NCBI GenBank assembly: GCA_031963445.1
Contig: JASSUH010000001.1
Coordinates: 558,001-622,000, forward strand
Length of the DNA: 64,000 nucleotides
Direction of reading: 5' to 3'
Source: JASSUD01 sp031963445
Lineage (GTDB): Bacteria; Pseudomonadota; Gammaproteobacteria; Burkholderiales; Burkholderiaceae
The notes beneath the pieces are model-generated. The model saw nothing but the letters and a program-made list of their open reading frames with translations, was not told where the DNA came from and searched no databases. Shown piece by piece: positions 49,890 to 58,053 of this stretch (position 1 is the first letter of the stretch; every line of letters begins with the position of its first letter). Position numbers and translations under genes: made by a program.

Positions 49890-50188
49890 TTATTCAATAA
49901 ATTCAATATTTCTAATTAAAAACATGATTGTATTCTTCAATACACATTAACTGGCCTAGCGATACCATTTTTTTATATAGCAGAAAGTGTGGGATTTTTA
50001 TTGGGCTTATGCGTATCTTATTTCAGTGTTTTTCTCTTATTAAAAAGCGTTTGTAGAAAATGCTGAAGAATTTCTAAGATATTTGCTAGAAGCTTGTTAG
50101 CTGGCAGCAGATTACTGGATTGAACTTGGGCAAAAACCAAGGCATATAGGTAATATGTGCAATTTTCTACGCCCGCTGGCCCAAGCTT
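49890..50188. other. AT-rich gap before lgt
   Basis: About 300 bases without a gene, repeat element or clear terminator. It must hold the lgt promoter, which I cannot pinpoint. Confidence 0.5.
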
Positions 50189-51097
50189 ATGCTGATTCAT
50201 CCTCAATTTGATCCCGTTGCCATTTATCTCGGCCCTGTTAGCGTGCGTTGGTATGGCTTGATGTATTTGTTTGCTTTTCTCAGTGCGAATCTGTTGGGGC
50301 GCTGGCGGGTGCGCCAGCCTCATATGGCAGCGCAGGGCTGGCAGGCTCAAGATATTGATGATTTGCTGTTGCACGGTGTACTAGGCACGATATTAGGCGG
50401 ACGGCTTGGGTATGTGCTGTTTTATAAAGCCGATTTTTATTTTGCGAATCCGCTCGAAATTTTTAAAGTATGGCAAGGCGGCATGTCGTTTCACGGCGGT
50501 TTGTTAGGGGTCATGGTGGCGATGCTGATTTTTGCCTATCAACGTAAGCGAGCGTGGCTGCAGGTAATGGATTTGATTGCGCCGCTGGTTCCTTTAGGCT
50601 TGGCAGCAGGTCGCTTGGGCAATTTTATTAACGGTGAGTTATGGGGTCGCGTGACAGACTCGCAGGCGTGGTGGGCTATGGTCTTTCCACAAGCCGCGCA
50701 GCAAGACCGCAGCTGGCTCTTCGCACATCCACAGCAAATCACATTGGACTTATTAGCAGCGTTGACTAACTACCATGGTTTGCCACGTCATCCTTCGCAG
50801 CTTTATGAAATGGCGTTAGAAGGTCTTCTACTTTTTATTGTATTGTGGAGCTTCGCGCGCCGGCCACGTCCACTGGGTGCGGTGTCGGCTGTTTTTCTGA
50901 TTGGTTATGCTAGTGCACGCTGCCTAATTGAATTGGCGCGCGAACCAGATGATTTTCTTGGGATTTTATGGGGTCTATCGATGGGGCAATGGCTCTCACT
51001 GCCTATGGTGGCGTTAGGTATTGCTCTACTTGGTTGGTCTTATAGGCGCGCTGGTCATTCGCAAGCCGCCGTTCCATCTTCAAATAAAGTTCATTGA
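50189..51097 (+). CDS. lgt: phosphatidylglycerol--prolipoprotein diacylglyceryl transferase
   Basis: This inner-membrane enzyme attaches diacylglycerol to the lipobox cysteine of prolipoproteins, for example the three lipoproteins predicted in this window. It has 302 residues and seven membrane helices. The family signature GRLGNFINGELWGR (about residue 137-150) with its essential asparagine, the active-site histidine/arginine region VRWYGLMYLFAF and GGMSFHGGLLGV, and RHPSQLYEMALEG are all present. It is followed 13 bases later by grxC. In Burkholderia lgt often neighbours ilvD in the opposite orientation; here orphan H lies between the two. Confidence 0.97.
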   Translation: MLIHPQFDPVAIYLGPVSVRWYGLMYLFAFLSANLLGRWRVRQPHMAAQGWQAQDIDDLLLHGVLGTILGGRLGYVLFYKADFYFANPLEIFKVWQGGMSFHGGLLGVMVAMLIFAYQRKRAWLQVMDLIAPLVPLGLAAGRLGNFINGELWGRVTDSQAWWAMVFPQAAQQDRSWLFAHPQQITLDLLAALTNYHGLPRHPSQLYEMALEGLLLFIVLWSFARRPRPLGAVSAVFLIGYASARCLIELAREPDDFLGILWGLSMGQWLSLPMVALGIALLGWSYRRAGHSQAAVPSSNKVH

Positions 51098-51110
51098 CGG
51101 AGGCATTCAT

Positions 51111-51419
51111 ATGAATACAGAGAATAATGAAACAAGCAATAACGCAGTAGATGAAATCGTGATGTACAGTACGCGCGTTTGCCCATACTGCGTACGGGCT
51201 GAGCAATTGCTTAAATTGCGTGGGGTAACGCAGATTAAGAAAATCTTGATCGACCAAGACCCGGTGCAACGTGAAGAGATGATGAAATTAACAGGACGTC
51301 GCACGGTGCCGCAGATTTTTATCAACCAAACCCATGTGGGTGGCTATGATGATCTGGCAGCGCTTGATCGTAATAATGGTTTGTTGCCTTTATTAAAAGG
51401 GCAGGCCGTTAGCGAATAA
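51111..51419 (+). CDS. grxC: glutaredoxin 3
   Basis: This 102-residue cytoplasmic dithiol glutaredoxin reduces protein and glutathione disulfides. The ATG at 51111 follows TGACGGAGGCATTCAT; the frame is open upstream inside lgt. After a short polar leader, residues 17-100 are a glutaredoxin fold with the active site VCPYCVRAE (CPYC), the glutathione-binding TVPQIFI (cis-proline) and HVGGYDDL. In Burkholderiaceae grxC more often precedes secB; here it follows lgt by 13 bases and should be co-transcribed with it. Confidence 0.95.
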   Translation: MNTENNETSNNAVDEIVMYSTRVCPYCVRAEQLLKLRGVTQIKKILIDQDPVQREEMMKLTGRRTVPQIFINQTHVGGYDDLAALDRNNGLLPLLKGQAVSE

Positions 51420-51422
51420 GTT

Positions 51423-51575
51423 AGAACCTGTTCAAAATCTTTTAAAAGTGGGTTGTGTTGGGGTTCCTTCGTCACCCCAACCTACGAAAAGGCCAAAATT
51501 GTAGGTTGGGGTGACGAAGGAACCCCAACATTACGGCCTTAAGGGTAATTTCTGGAGATTATGAACAGGCTCTTA
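51423..51575. repeat. R1 element, copy 7 (most complete)
   Basis: This 153-base copy shows the whole plan: the left end AGAACCTGTTCA, then AAAAGTGGGTTGTGTTGGGG, TTCCTTCGTCACCCCAACCT, a short centre, the inverse TAGGTTGGGGTGACGAAGGA, GGCCTTAAGGGTAATTTCTG, and the right end TGAACAGGCTCT, the inverse of the left end with one mismatch. It separates grxC from pmbA. Confidence 0.92.
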
Positions 51576-51610
51576 AAATCTCTTTGAGCAAAATATTGAA
51601 AAGATAGGAT

Positions 51611-52975
51611 ATGGACATGGTTGCACAGGCGCACGCTTTTTCTCATACGCAAGATCAGCTTAGTGATCTTGCCTCAGAGATGCTGCGTTATGCGAAGCAG
51701 TTGGGAGCGAGTGATGCTTCTGCTGAGATTTATGAAGGTGATGGCCTATCAGTGACAGTGCGCCGCGGTGAGCTTGAAACGATTGAGCACAATCGCGCCA
51801 AAACGATGGGGATTACCGTATTTATTGGTAACCAGCGTGGTGATGCTAGCACTTCCGATTTCTCTGCACAAGCCATCCGAGATACCGTCGCCGCTGCCTA
51901 CAATATTGCGCGCTTTACCGCTGCTGATGATTGTGCAGGTCTGGCTGAAAAAGCGTTGCTTGAAAAGAATCCGCCTAACCTTGATCTTTACCATCCCTGG
52001 ATGCTCGACCCACAAGAAGCCGCTGAGATTGCGCGCCGTGCTGAGCAAGCTGCATTTGATACGGATGCGCGTGTTACCAATTCTGAGGGCGCGAGTGTTT
52101 CGACTGGGCATTCGCAATTTGTGTTGGCCACCAGCCAAGGTTTTTGTGGTGGCTATCAGTCTTCCCGACATTCTATTTCCTGTGCGCCGATTGCTGGGCA
52201 AGGCCAGCAGATGCAGCGCGACTATTGGTATACCTCGAAACGGCAGGCTAGTGCACTTGCAGCACCTGAAGCAGTGGGCCGCTATGCCGCTGAGCGCGCG
52301 CTCTCGCGGCTGCAAGCACGGCGTTTGACAACGCGTAAATGTCCGGTACTTTTTGAAGCGCCTCTTGCTGCTGGTTTGCTTGGTGCGTTTGTGCAAGCGG
52401 TAAGTGGTGGCGCGTTGTATCGCAAAATGACTTTCTTAGTTGATAGCTTGGGCAAGCCAGTCTTTGCACCGCATATTCAGGTGGTGGATGACCCCTATCT
52501 TAAGGTCGGGATGGGCAGTGCACCATTTGATAGTGAAGGGGTGCGCACACGTCGCCGAGAGGTAGTTAAAAATGGCGTGCTACAAGGTTATTTTCTTTCC
52601 TCCTATTCAGCGCGCAAGCTAGGTATGCAAACGACAGGTAATGCTGGCGGTTCGCATAATCTTGCTTTGCAAAGCCGTTTAACACGTCCCACCGATGATT
52701 TTCGAGCCATGCTGAAAAAACTTGATACAGGGCTTTTGCTAACAGAGTTAATGGGGCAGGGCGTGAATTACGTTACCGGTGACTATTCTCGAGGCGCCGT
52801 TGGCTTTTGGGTTGAAGGGGGAGAAATTCAATATCCAGTCGAAGAGATTACGGTGGCTAGTACCCTTGCGCAAATGTTTCAGCGCATCGCTGCTGTCGGG
52901 GCTGATACATTAGTGCGTGGTACCAAAGAGACTGGCTCTATCTTAATTGAAGAGATGACCATCGCTGGAGAATAA
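51611..52975 (+). CDS. pmbA: metalloprotease PmbA (TldE)
   Basis: This is the TldE half of the TldD/TldE protease, which matures small peptides and degrades the CcdA antitoxin in E. coli. It has 454 residues (450 in E. coli). The N-terminal domain has DASAEIYEGDGLSVTVRRGE and VFIGNQRGDAST. The C-terminal half has SGGALYRKMTFLVDSLGKPV and GQGVNYVTGDYSRGAVGFWVE, both family hallmarks. PmbA lacks the zinc-binding HExxxH of TldD, and none is seen here. tldD itself is not in the window. The R1 element lies between it and grxC. Confidence 0.96.
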   Translation: MDMVAQAHAFSHTQDQLSDLASEMLRYAKQLGASDASAEIYEGDGLSVTVRRGELETIEHNRAKTMGITVFIGNQRGDASTSDFSAQAIRDTVAAAYNIARFTAADDCAGLAEKALLEKNPPNLDLYHPWMLDPQEAAEIARRAEQAAFDTDARVTNSEGASVSTGHSQFVLATSQGFCGGYQSSRHSISCAPIAGQGQQMQRDYWYTSKRQASALAAPEAVGRYAAERALSRLQARRLTTRKCPVLFEAPLAAGLLGAFVQAVSGGALYRKMTFLVDSLGKPVFAPHIQVVDDPYLKVGMGSAPFDSEGVRTRRREVVKNGVLQGYFLSSYSARKLGMQTTGNAGGSHNLALQSRLTRPTDDFRAMLKKLDTGLLLTELMGQGVNYVTGDYSRGAVGFWVEGGEIQYPVEEITVASTLAQMFQRIAAVGADTLVRGTKETGSILIEEMTIAGE

Positions 52976-53087
52976 AAAAAAAGAGTAGCCAAAGCGCTGG
53001 TCGAGGGCAGAAAGCCTCTTTCTAGGAGATTTGCTTCGCTGTCGGCGTCTACGACCTGTTTATTATCTCTACGGAGAAGGCGCTGAG

Positions 53088-53132
53088 AGGTGTTTGGTAG
53101 GCATGTTGGGGTGACGAAGGAACCCCAACGTG
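53088..53132. repeat. R1 element, copy 8 (core only)
   Basis: Only the core remains: GGCATGTTGGGGTGACGAAG followed by GAACCCCAAC, a short perfect dyad between pmbA and folA, two convergent genes, where it could also stop transcription. Confidence 0.65.
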
Positions 53133-53149
53133 GTGCATCACGCCTCTAT

Positions 53150-53659
53150 TTAAGCTGTGGCTACGCGATTGCGCTGATAGACAGTAAAGGCGTAATTAAA
53201 ATCGTTTGGTGGCCCACTGTAATGCGTTTCGCGCGATATCTGTTGCCAAACTGTAGGCTCAGGTGCGGGGAAAGTCGCATCTCCTTCAAAGTCACGTTCG
53301 ATTTCGGTAATGATTAATTTATCTGCCTGATCGATGCCCTGCGCATAAAGTTCTGCGCCGCCAATTAAAAAAGCCTCCGACGCATCTTGAGCAGCACAAC
53401 GTGCTAATGCCTGCTCGAGGCTGCCAACATTCTCACAACCAGCAAAAACGCGCGTAGCATCTCGCGTTACCACTAAATTACGCCGACCAGGCAACGGACG
53501 GCCAATAGATTCGTGGGTTTTACGTCCCATAATGATTGGCGCACCTAAGGTGGTGCGTTTGAAAAAAGCCAAGTCTTCAGGCAAATGCCAAGGTAACTGG
53601 TTACGGTAGCCAATGACACCATTGCGTGCGCGGGCGACGATGAGGCAAAGAGTGGTCAT
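53150..53659 (-). CDS. folA: dihydrofolate reductase
   Basis: This enzyme reduces dihydrofolate with NADPH and so recycles the folate oxidised by ThyA, encoded just upstream. It has 169 residues. The N-terminal ARARNGVIGYRNQLPWHLPEDL includes the Met20-loop and the catalytic acid; IIMGRKTHESIGRPLPGRRN binds NADPH; LIGGAELYAQGI is the second NADPH glycine motif. thyA-folA is a classic pair; the 55-base gap suggests a shared message. Confidence 0.96.
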   Translation of the reverse strand: MTTLCLIVARARNGVIGYRNQLPWHLPEDLAFFKRTTLGAPIIMGRKTHESIGRPLPGRRNLVVTRDATRVFAGCENVGSLEQALARCAAQDASEAFLIGGAELYAQGIDQADKLIITEIERDFEGDATFPAPEPTVWQQISRETHYSGPPNDFNYAFTVYQRNRVATA

Positions 53660-53714
53660 ATAAAAAAGTTAAAACTTAGAGCCTCAATAATCACAACAAT
53701 TTATGGGCAAGTAT

Positions 53715-54548
53715 TTAGATAGCAATCGGCGCTTTGATAGCAGGATGTGATTGATAGTTGTTAAAAACAAAATCTTCAAATTGATAATCAAAAATGCTAT
53801 CGGGTTTGCGCGTGATTTCTAAGGTGGGTAACGGGTAAAAAGGTCTTGATAAAAGTAATTTAACTTGCTCTAAATGATTCGTATAGAGGTGGCAGTCGCC
53901 GCCTGCCCAAATTAGTTCACCGACCTCTAGGCCGCATTGCTGTGCAAGCATATGAGTGAGTAGCGCATAGCTAGCGATATTAAAAGGCGTGCCTAAAAAT
54001 ACATCTTGGCTGCGGCAATAAAGCAGGCAGCTTAGCTGCTGGTTATTCACATAAAATTGCGCGAAGCAATGACATGGCGCTAGCGCCATCCGTCCGGCTC
54101 GTACATTCTCTACAGGTGTTTGGGCTTCATCAGGAAAGTCAGCGATATTCAGTGCTGTAAGTAACAAGCGGCGCGAATGAGGTCTTGCTTTGATTTGCTC
54201 AACTAGTTGCGTAATTTGATCCGTTGTGGAGCCATCTGGCTTTGGCCAAAAGCGCCATTGATAGCCATAAATTGGACCAAGCGAGCCATTTTCATCTGCC
54301 CATTCATCCCAAATCGTGACGCCGTGATCATTTAAATATTTAAGATGGGTGTCGCCGTTGAGAAACCATAAAAGTTCGTAAACGACACTTTTAAGATGAA
54401 TCTTTTTAGTGGTAACAAGCGGAAACCCTGCCTTAAGATCAAAGCGTAATTGCCGTCCAAATACACTGAGCGTGCCAGTGCCAGTGCGATCATCTTTGGG
54501 GCTACCGTTAGCAAGGATATCTTGCAGGAGTTCGTGATATTGCTTCAT
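53715..54548 (-). CDS. thyA: thymidylate synthase
   Basis: This enzyme methylates dUMP to dTMP with methylene-tetrahydrofolate. It has 277 residues (264 in E. coli, the difference lying in the loop around RAGRM and WPKPDGSTTDQI). The catalytic cysteine is in MALAPCHCFAQFYV; the dUMP-binding RSQDVFLGTPFNIASYALL and phosphate-binding arginine NGSPKDDRTGTGTLSVFG are intact. The C-terminus ends APIAI, close to the usual APVAV/I that closes the active site. It is followed by folA on the same strand. Confidence 0.97.
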   Translation of the reverse strand: MKQYHELLQDILANGSPKDDRTGTGTLSVFGRQLRFDLKAGFPLVTTKKIHLKSVVYELLWFLNGDTHLKYLNDHGVTIWDEWADENGSLGPIYGYQWRFWPKPDGSTTDQITQLVEQIKARPHSRRLLLTALNIADFPDEAQTPVENVRAGRMALAPCHCFAQFYVNNQQLSCLLYCRSQDVFLGTPFNIASYALLTHMLAQQCGLEVGELIWAGGDCHLYTNHLEQVKLLLSRPFYPLPTLEITRKPDSIFDYQFEDFVFNNYQSHPAIKAPIAI

Positions 54549-54590
54549 TTTAGGTACGGTGTGCTGAGAACAAGCGCTGAGACAGGCAAG

Positions 54591-54917
54591 TTAAAACAAG
54601 TGTAAAAGTTTAGAAAGCAACGGAAGTGCGCCTGCGGCAGCAACAACAATGGCCCCTAATTTAATCGTTAAGTGTAACTCTAGTGCTTTATTTTGATGCT
54701 GCATGTCAGCCCGTAAGGTCGCGTGCTGAGTGTCCATGTCCTTACGCAGGTCATGTATTTCATAGCGCAATCCGACAATGTCCTGTTTAGTTGCCAGGTC
54801 AGCATTCTCGTGAGATTTTTGTGCGACTGTCAAAAAGGCTTTCGCCTGCTCTTCGGGCACGCCAGCACCTCTTAATGTTTCAAAAAACTCCAGTGTATCG
54901 AAAGCGATTGCGCCCAT
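54591..54917 (-). CDS. DUF1640/CCDC90-like coiled-coil protein
   Basis: This 108-residue protein begins MGAIAFDTLEFFETLRGAG, then VPEEQAKAFLTVAQKSHENA and LATKQDI, the pattern of the DUF1640 (CCDC90-like) family. A coiled coil spans about 45-80 (RYEIHDLRKDMDTQHATLRA), and one C-terminal membrane helix (IKLGAIVVAAAGALPLLSKL) anchors it. Bacterial members have no known role; they are often found beside mobile or toxin-like genes and in multiple copies. It lies 42 bases upstream of thyA on the same strand. The ATG at 54917 follows AGGAAATCCCG. Confidence 0.8.
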   Translation of the reverse strand: MGAIAFDTLEFFETLRGAGVPEEQAKAFLTVAQKSHENADLATKQDIVGLRYEIHDLRKDMDTQHATLRADMQHQNKALELHLTIKLGAIVVAAAGALPLLSKLLHLF

Positions 54918-55041
54918 CGGGATTTCCTATTGATTTGGATTCTAGCAAATTGAAAGGGAATTTCTCGAAAGCGGTGCGTAAAAGCCGGTTTGAGAATTTC
55001 GCAAGGATTGATATCTGCGTTGGCTTCTACCTAATCATGCT

Positions 55042-55122
55042 TAGGAATCTCTGCAAAAACCCTTGGGCAAGGAGGCCTTAGTTGTTTAGCCTGCCGCCCA
55101 AGGGGTTTTGCAGAGATTCCTA
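55042..55122. repeat. R2 palindromic element, copy 2 (most complete)
   Basis: The two 27-base arms, 55042-55068 (begins TAGGAATCTCTGCAAAAACC) and 55096-55122, are inverse copies with one mismatch, separated by 27 bases. Partial copies occur at 2208, 34086 and 57984. The rest of 54918-55327 holds the fumC terminator and nothing else I can name. Confidence 0.85.
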
Positions 55123-55264
55123 ATTTTATAGCATCTCTTTTTAGCGCAATCTACCTAGCCGTTTGGCTATATCAGCTGAGCACTGGCTCTTAATTACCAT
55201 TGTCTCGTTAGGAGACTTTTTTTTGTGCGTATTAAAGCAGCGCTATTTCACTTTGAAGTCAAAT

Positions 55265-55301
55265 AAAAAAATTGCGTGATCGAAGTTATCGATCACGCAA
55301 T
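55265..55301 (-). terminator. rho-independent terminator of fumC
   Basis: On the minus strand ATTGCGTGATCGA pairs perfectly with TCGATCACGCAAT around a five-base loop and is followed by six T. It starts 27 bases after the fumC stop. Confidence 0.92.
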
Positions 55302-55327
55302 GTGTGCTTCATTGAGACTTAGAAGCT

Positions 55328-56722
55328 TTAATGCTTACCAACCATTTGCTGTGGTTGCACCCAGGCATCGAATTGTTCTTCGCTCAGATAGCCAAGCGCG
55401 AGTGCAGTGGCTTTTAGTGTGCTGCCTTCTTGGTAGGCTTTTTTAGCGATCTGGGCAGCTTTGTCATAGCCGATATGTGGATTGAGTGCAGTCACCAGCA
55501 TAAGAGATTGATTTAATAATTCTTCAATCCGCTCATGGTTCGGCTCGATCCCAACAGCGCAGTGGTCATTGAAACTTTGCGCCCCTTCTGCCAGTAGTCG
55601 CACTGATTGCAAAACATTGTGCGCGATCATTGGACGGAAGACATTGAGCTCAAAATTGCCGCTCGCGCCACCAAAATTGACTGCTACATCATTACCAAAT
55701 ACTTGGCAGCACAACATTGTTACTGCTTCGGATTGGGTCGGGTTGACCTTACCTGGCATGATCGAGCTACCTGGTTCATTAGCCGGGATAATCAATTCGC
55801 CCAAGCCGCAACGAGGGCCGCTGGCAAGCCAGCGAATATCGTTGGCAATTTTCATCAGGCTTGCTGCGATGGTTTTTAATGCACCATGCGCATGCACCAG
55901 GGCATCGGCTGCAGCCATTACTTCAAATTTATTTGGCGCGCTGACAAAAGGTAATTGCGTGAGATCAGCAATTTTTGCGGCTACTTTAACGGCGAATTCC
56001 GGATGCGCATTGAGGCCAGTCCCCACTGCAGTACCGCCTAGTGCCAGCTCGTAAAGATGCGGCAAGGCGTCCTTAAGGTGGCGCATCCCATGTTTAAGTT
56101 GGGCTACATAACCGGAGAATTCTTGACCAAGTGTAAGAGGGGTTGCATCTTGCAAATGAGTGCGGCCAATTTTGACAATTCCATCAAAAGCTTGGGCTTT
56201 AGCTTCCAATGTGTTGCACAGATTCTGTAGGGCTGGCAGTAGTTGGTTAACGATGCTATCGGCAGCCGCAATGTGCATGGCTGTTGGGAACACGTCGTTG
56301 GATGATTGCCCGCGGTTTACTTCATCATTTGGGTGCACTTTACGTGCTTCGCCTCGTTCGCCGCCTAATAGCTCGCTGGCACGGTTGGCAATTACTTCGT
56401 TCAGGTTCATATTGGTTTGTGTGCCTGAACCTGTTTGCCAAACAACGAGCGGAAACTCTTCGGGATGCTGGCCGGCAATAATTTCATCAGCGGCTTGGAT
56501 AATGACTTGCGCTTTATCGTTAGGCAATACACCAAGCTGCTGGTTAGTTTCTGCCGCTGCGCGCTTAACAATGGCGAGCGCACGAATCATTTCAGCCGGC
56601 TGCTTTTCACGCGAGATTTTAAAATTTTGCAAAGAGCGTTGTGTCTGCGCGCCCCATAAGCGAGCTTGAGGTACTGCAATTTCCCCGAAAGTGTCCCGTT
56701 CTAGGCGGGTTTCTTTATTCAT
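55328..56722 (-). CDS. fumC: class II fumarate hydratase
   Basis: This oxygen-stable enzyme of the citric-acid cycle interconverts fumarate and malate. It has 464 residues. The fumarase/aspartase signature GSSIMPGKVNPTQSEA (about residue 318-333) with the catalytic serine is complete, as are GSGTQTNMNLNEVIANRA, NRGQSSNDVFPTAMHIAA and GRTHLQDATPLTLGQEFSGY. The C-terminal domain ends with EEQFDAWVQPQQMVG. It starts 15 bases after the SLT transglycosylase gene on the same strand, so the two share a transcript that ends at the strong hairpin at 55265. Confidence 0.97.
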   Translation of the reverse strand: MNKETRLERDTFGEIAVPQARLWGAQTQRSLQNFKISREKQPAEMIRALAIVKRAAAETNQQLGVLPNDKAQVIIQAADEIIAGQHPEEFPLVVWQTGSGTQTNMNLNEVIANRASELLGGERGEARKVHPNDEVNRGQSSNDVFPTAMHIAAADSIVNQLLPALQNLCNTLEAKAQAFDGIVKIGRTHLQDATPLTLGQEFSGYVAQLKHGMRHLKDALPHLYELALGGTAVGTGLNAHPEFAVKVAAKIADLTQLPFVSAPNKFEVMAAADALVHAHGALKTIAASLMKIANDIRWLASGPRCGLGELIIPANEPGSSIMPGKVNPTQSEAVTMLCCQVFGNDVAVNFGGASGNFELNVFRPMIAHNVLQSVRLLAEGAQSFNDHCAVGIEPNHERIEELLNQSLMLVTALNPHIGYDKAAQIAKKAYQEGSTLKATALALGYLSEEQFDAWVQPQQMVGKH

Positions 56723-56737
56723 TAGTGTGTTCCTAAG

Positions 56738-57595
56738 TTATGTAGCTGAACGTGTGGCTTCACGCAAGCGAGCGCGCTCGGCAAGAACGCGTACGCCATA
56801 ACCGCTACCGCGGCCCGAAGTCGAGGCGCCGACATAGCGGCGTAAGCCATTGGTTAATGAGCCACTGCGTACGATACAGTCGCGCAGCACAATTGCCCCA
56901 ACTTTAATATTGGCAAATGGCTCAAGTGCGGCTCTTGAGCCGCCGAAGTAGCTCAATTTGTCGCCGTGCACTCTGGATAAGACCTGCATCAATCCTTGCG
57001 CACCCCAGCCGCTCTCAGCAAACGGATTAAAACGAGATTCAATCGCCATAACCGCGAGCAAGAGTAATGGGTCAAGCCCAACCTCGCGCCCAGTTTGGAA
57101 AGCTACCCGCACTAAATGCCTCATCGGCTCTTGCGCAACGTGGTAGCGGCGGGCGAGGTAATTGGCCACACGCGCTTGTTCATGCGCTGAAATGAATATG
57201 CGATCATCTCGTGCTTCAGCTGCGATACGATCAGAAGATACTTTTCTCGCTAGTGACGCAAATAACGGAGCAGTTGGCGTATCGAATGAATAAGCTGAGC
57301 CAGCACTATGCTTGGCATGAGCGTTAAATGATTTACCTGAAGTATGCCGTTCTGTATCGCTAAAAAGAGGGTCCAAAGAATCCTGAGTTTGCGCCGCCGC
57401 AGCAAAAAACGGTGCTAAGCGTGTGGCGAAAGTATCGCGCCATTGCGGGCGTAGCCATAACGCACACAGACTGGTGATAACGACAAAGCCAACAATACTA
57501 AAGATGTGGTGACTAATACGAGCGCTACGTTGTAACGCTAAACGGATAGCAGATGGCGTGTGCCAGTCTGCCTGCCACGATAACTGAGGTTCCAT
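56738..57595 (-). CDS. lytic transglycosylase, SLT domain
   Basis: This 285-residue protein is probably anchored by one N-terminal helix (IFSIVGFVVITSLCALWL, about 30-47) and acts on peptidoglycan in the periplasm. A linker of low complexity covers 50-150. The SLT (goose-lysozyme-like) domain is at about 165-285: AVMAIESRFNPFAESGWGAQ contains the catalytic glutamate in the ES motif, GLMQVLSRVH is the second conserved block, and RRYVGAS and YGVRVLAER close the fold. It lies just upstream of fumC, a pairing I recall from Burkholderia genomes. Confidence 0.9.
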   Translation of the reverse strand: MEPQLSWQADWHTPSAIRLALQRSARISHHIFSIVGFVVITSLCALWLRPQWRDTFATRLAPFFAAAAQTQDSLDPLFSDTERHTSGKSFNAHAKHSAGSAYSFDTPTAPLFASLARKVSSDRIAAEARDDRIFISAHEQARVANYLARRYHVAQEPMRHLVRVAFQTGREVGLDPLLLLAVMAIESRFNPFAESGWGAQGLMQVLSRVHGDKLSYFGGSRAALEPFANIKVGAIVLRDCIVRSGSLTNGLRRYVGASTSGRGSGYGVRVLAERARLREATRSAT

Positions 57596-58053
57596 ACGTC
57601 CCCTCCCGTAAGGTGATGTGCAAAAAAATTCTATCTAGAGTACTTCTAGGTAGAAATGCTTCACTACACTTCAAAGAAGTATCTTAATTCGGAAGCAGCG
57701 AGCGCGAATTTTACCAGTCTTTTGATCCATGCCGACTTTGTCAGAATGAGCCAATACTGCTGCGCTTAATTTCTATTAAATCACTAAAAGGCATGAGCAA
57801 ATAGAATTTATATAGCTTAATCAGCCCCTTATAAAGGGGCTAATAGGCCGTTTGGCGGTGCTGAGTGCACCCCCGAATAGCCTCTCGTTTGCCGCTGATT
57901 CATAGAGGTATCCTGGGTTAAAATCGTTGCTTTTTAGTCACAAAAGACCTTGTAGAACCTGTTAACTTTGCAATGTCGTTTTAGAAAACCTCTGCAAAAC
58001 CCTAAGGTTAAGGCAGCTCTTCCTTAAGCATTTTTTATCTGCGTTGTTTTCTT
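57596..58053. other. gene-free region between transglycosylase and ubiD
   Basis: About 460 bases, divergent promoters for both genes expected. A perfect eight-base stem AGCCCCTTATAAAGGGGCT lies at 57823-57841 without a T-tract, and a decayed R2 arm (57984-58026) lies directly before ubiD. Nothing else is recognisable. Confidence 0.5.
57984..58026. repeat. R2 element, copy 3 (left arm only)
   Basis: AAAACCTCTGCAAAACCCTAA matches the R2 left arm. The right arm is absent. Confidence 0.5.

Noticed and set aside
51768..52328. 186-codon frame inside pmbA
   Set aside because: It overlaps the well-supported pmbA in another frame.
57823..57841. AGCCCCTT/AAGGGGCT hairpin as terminator
   Set aside because: No T-tract follows on either strand and no gene ends there, so it is only noted as a dyad.
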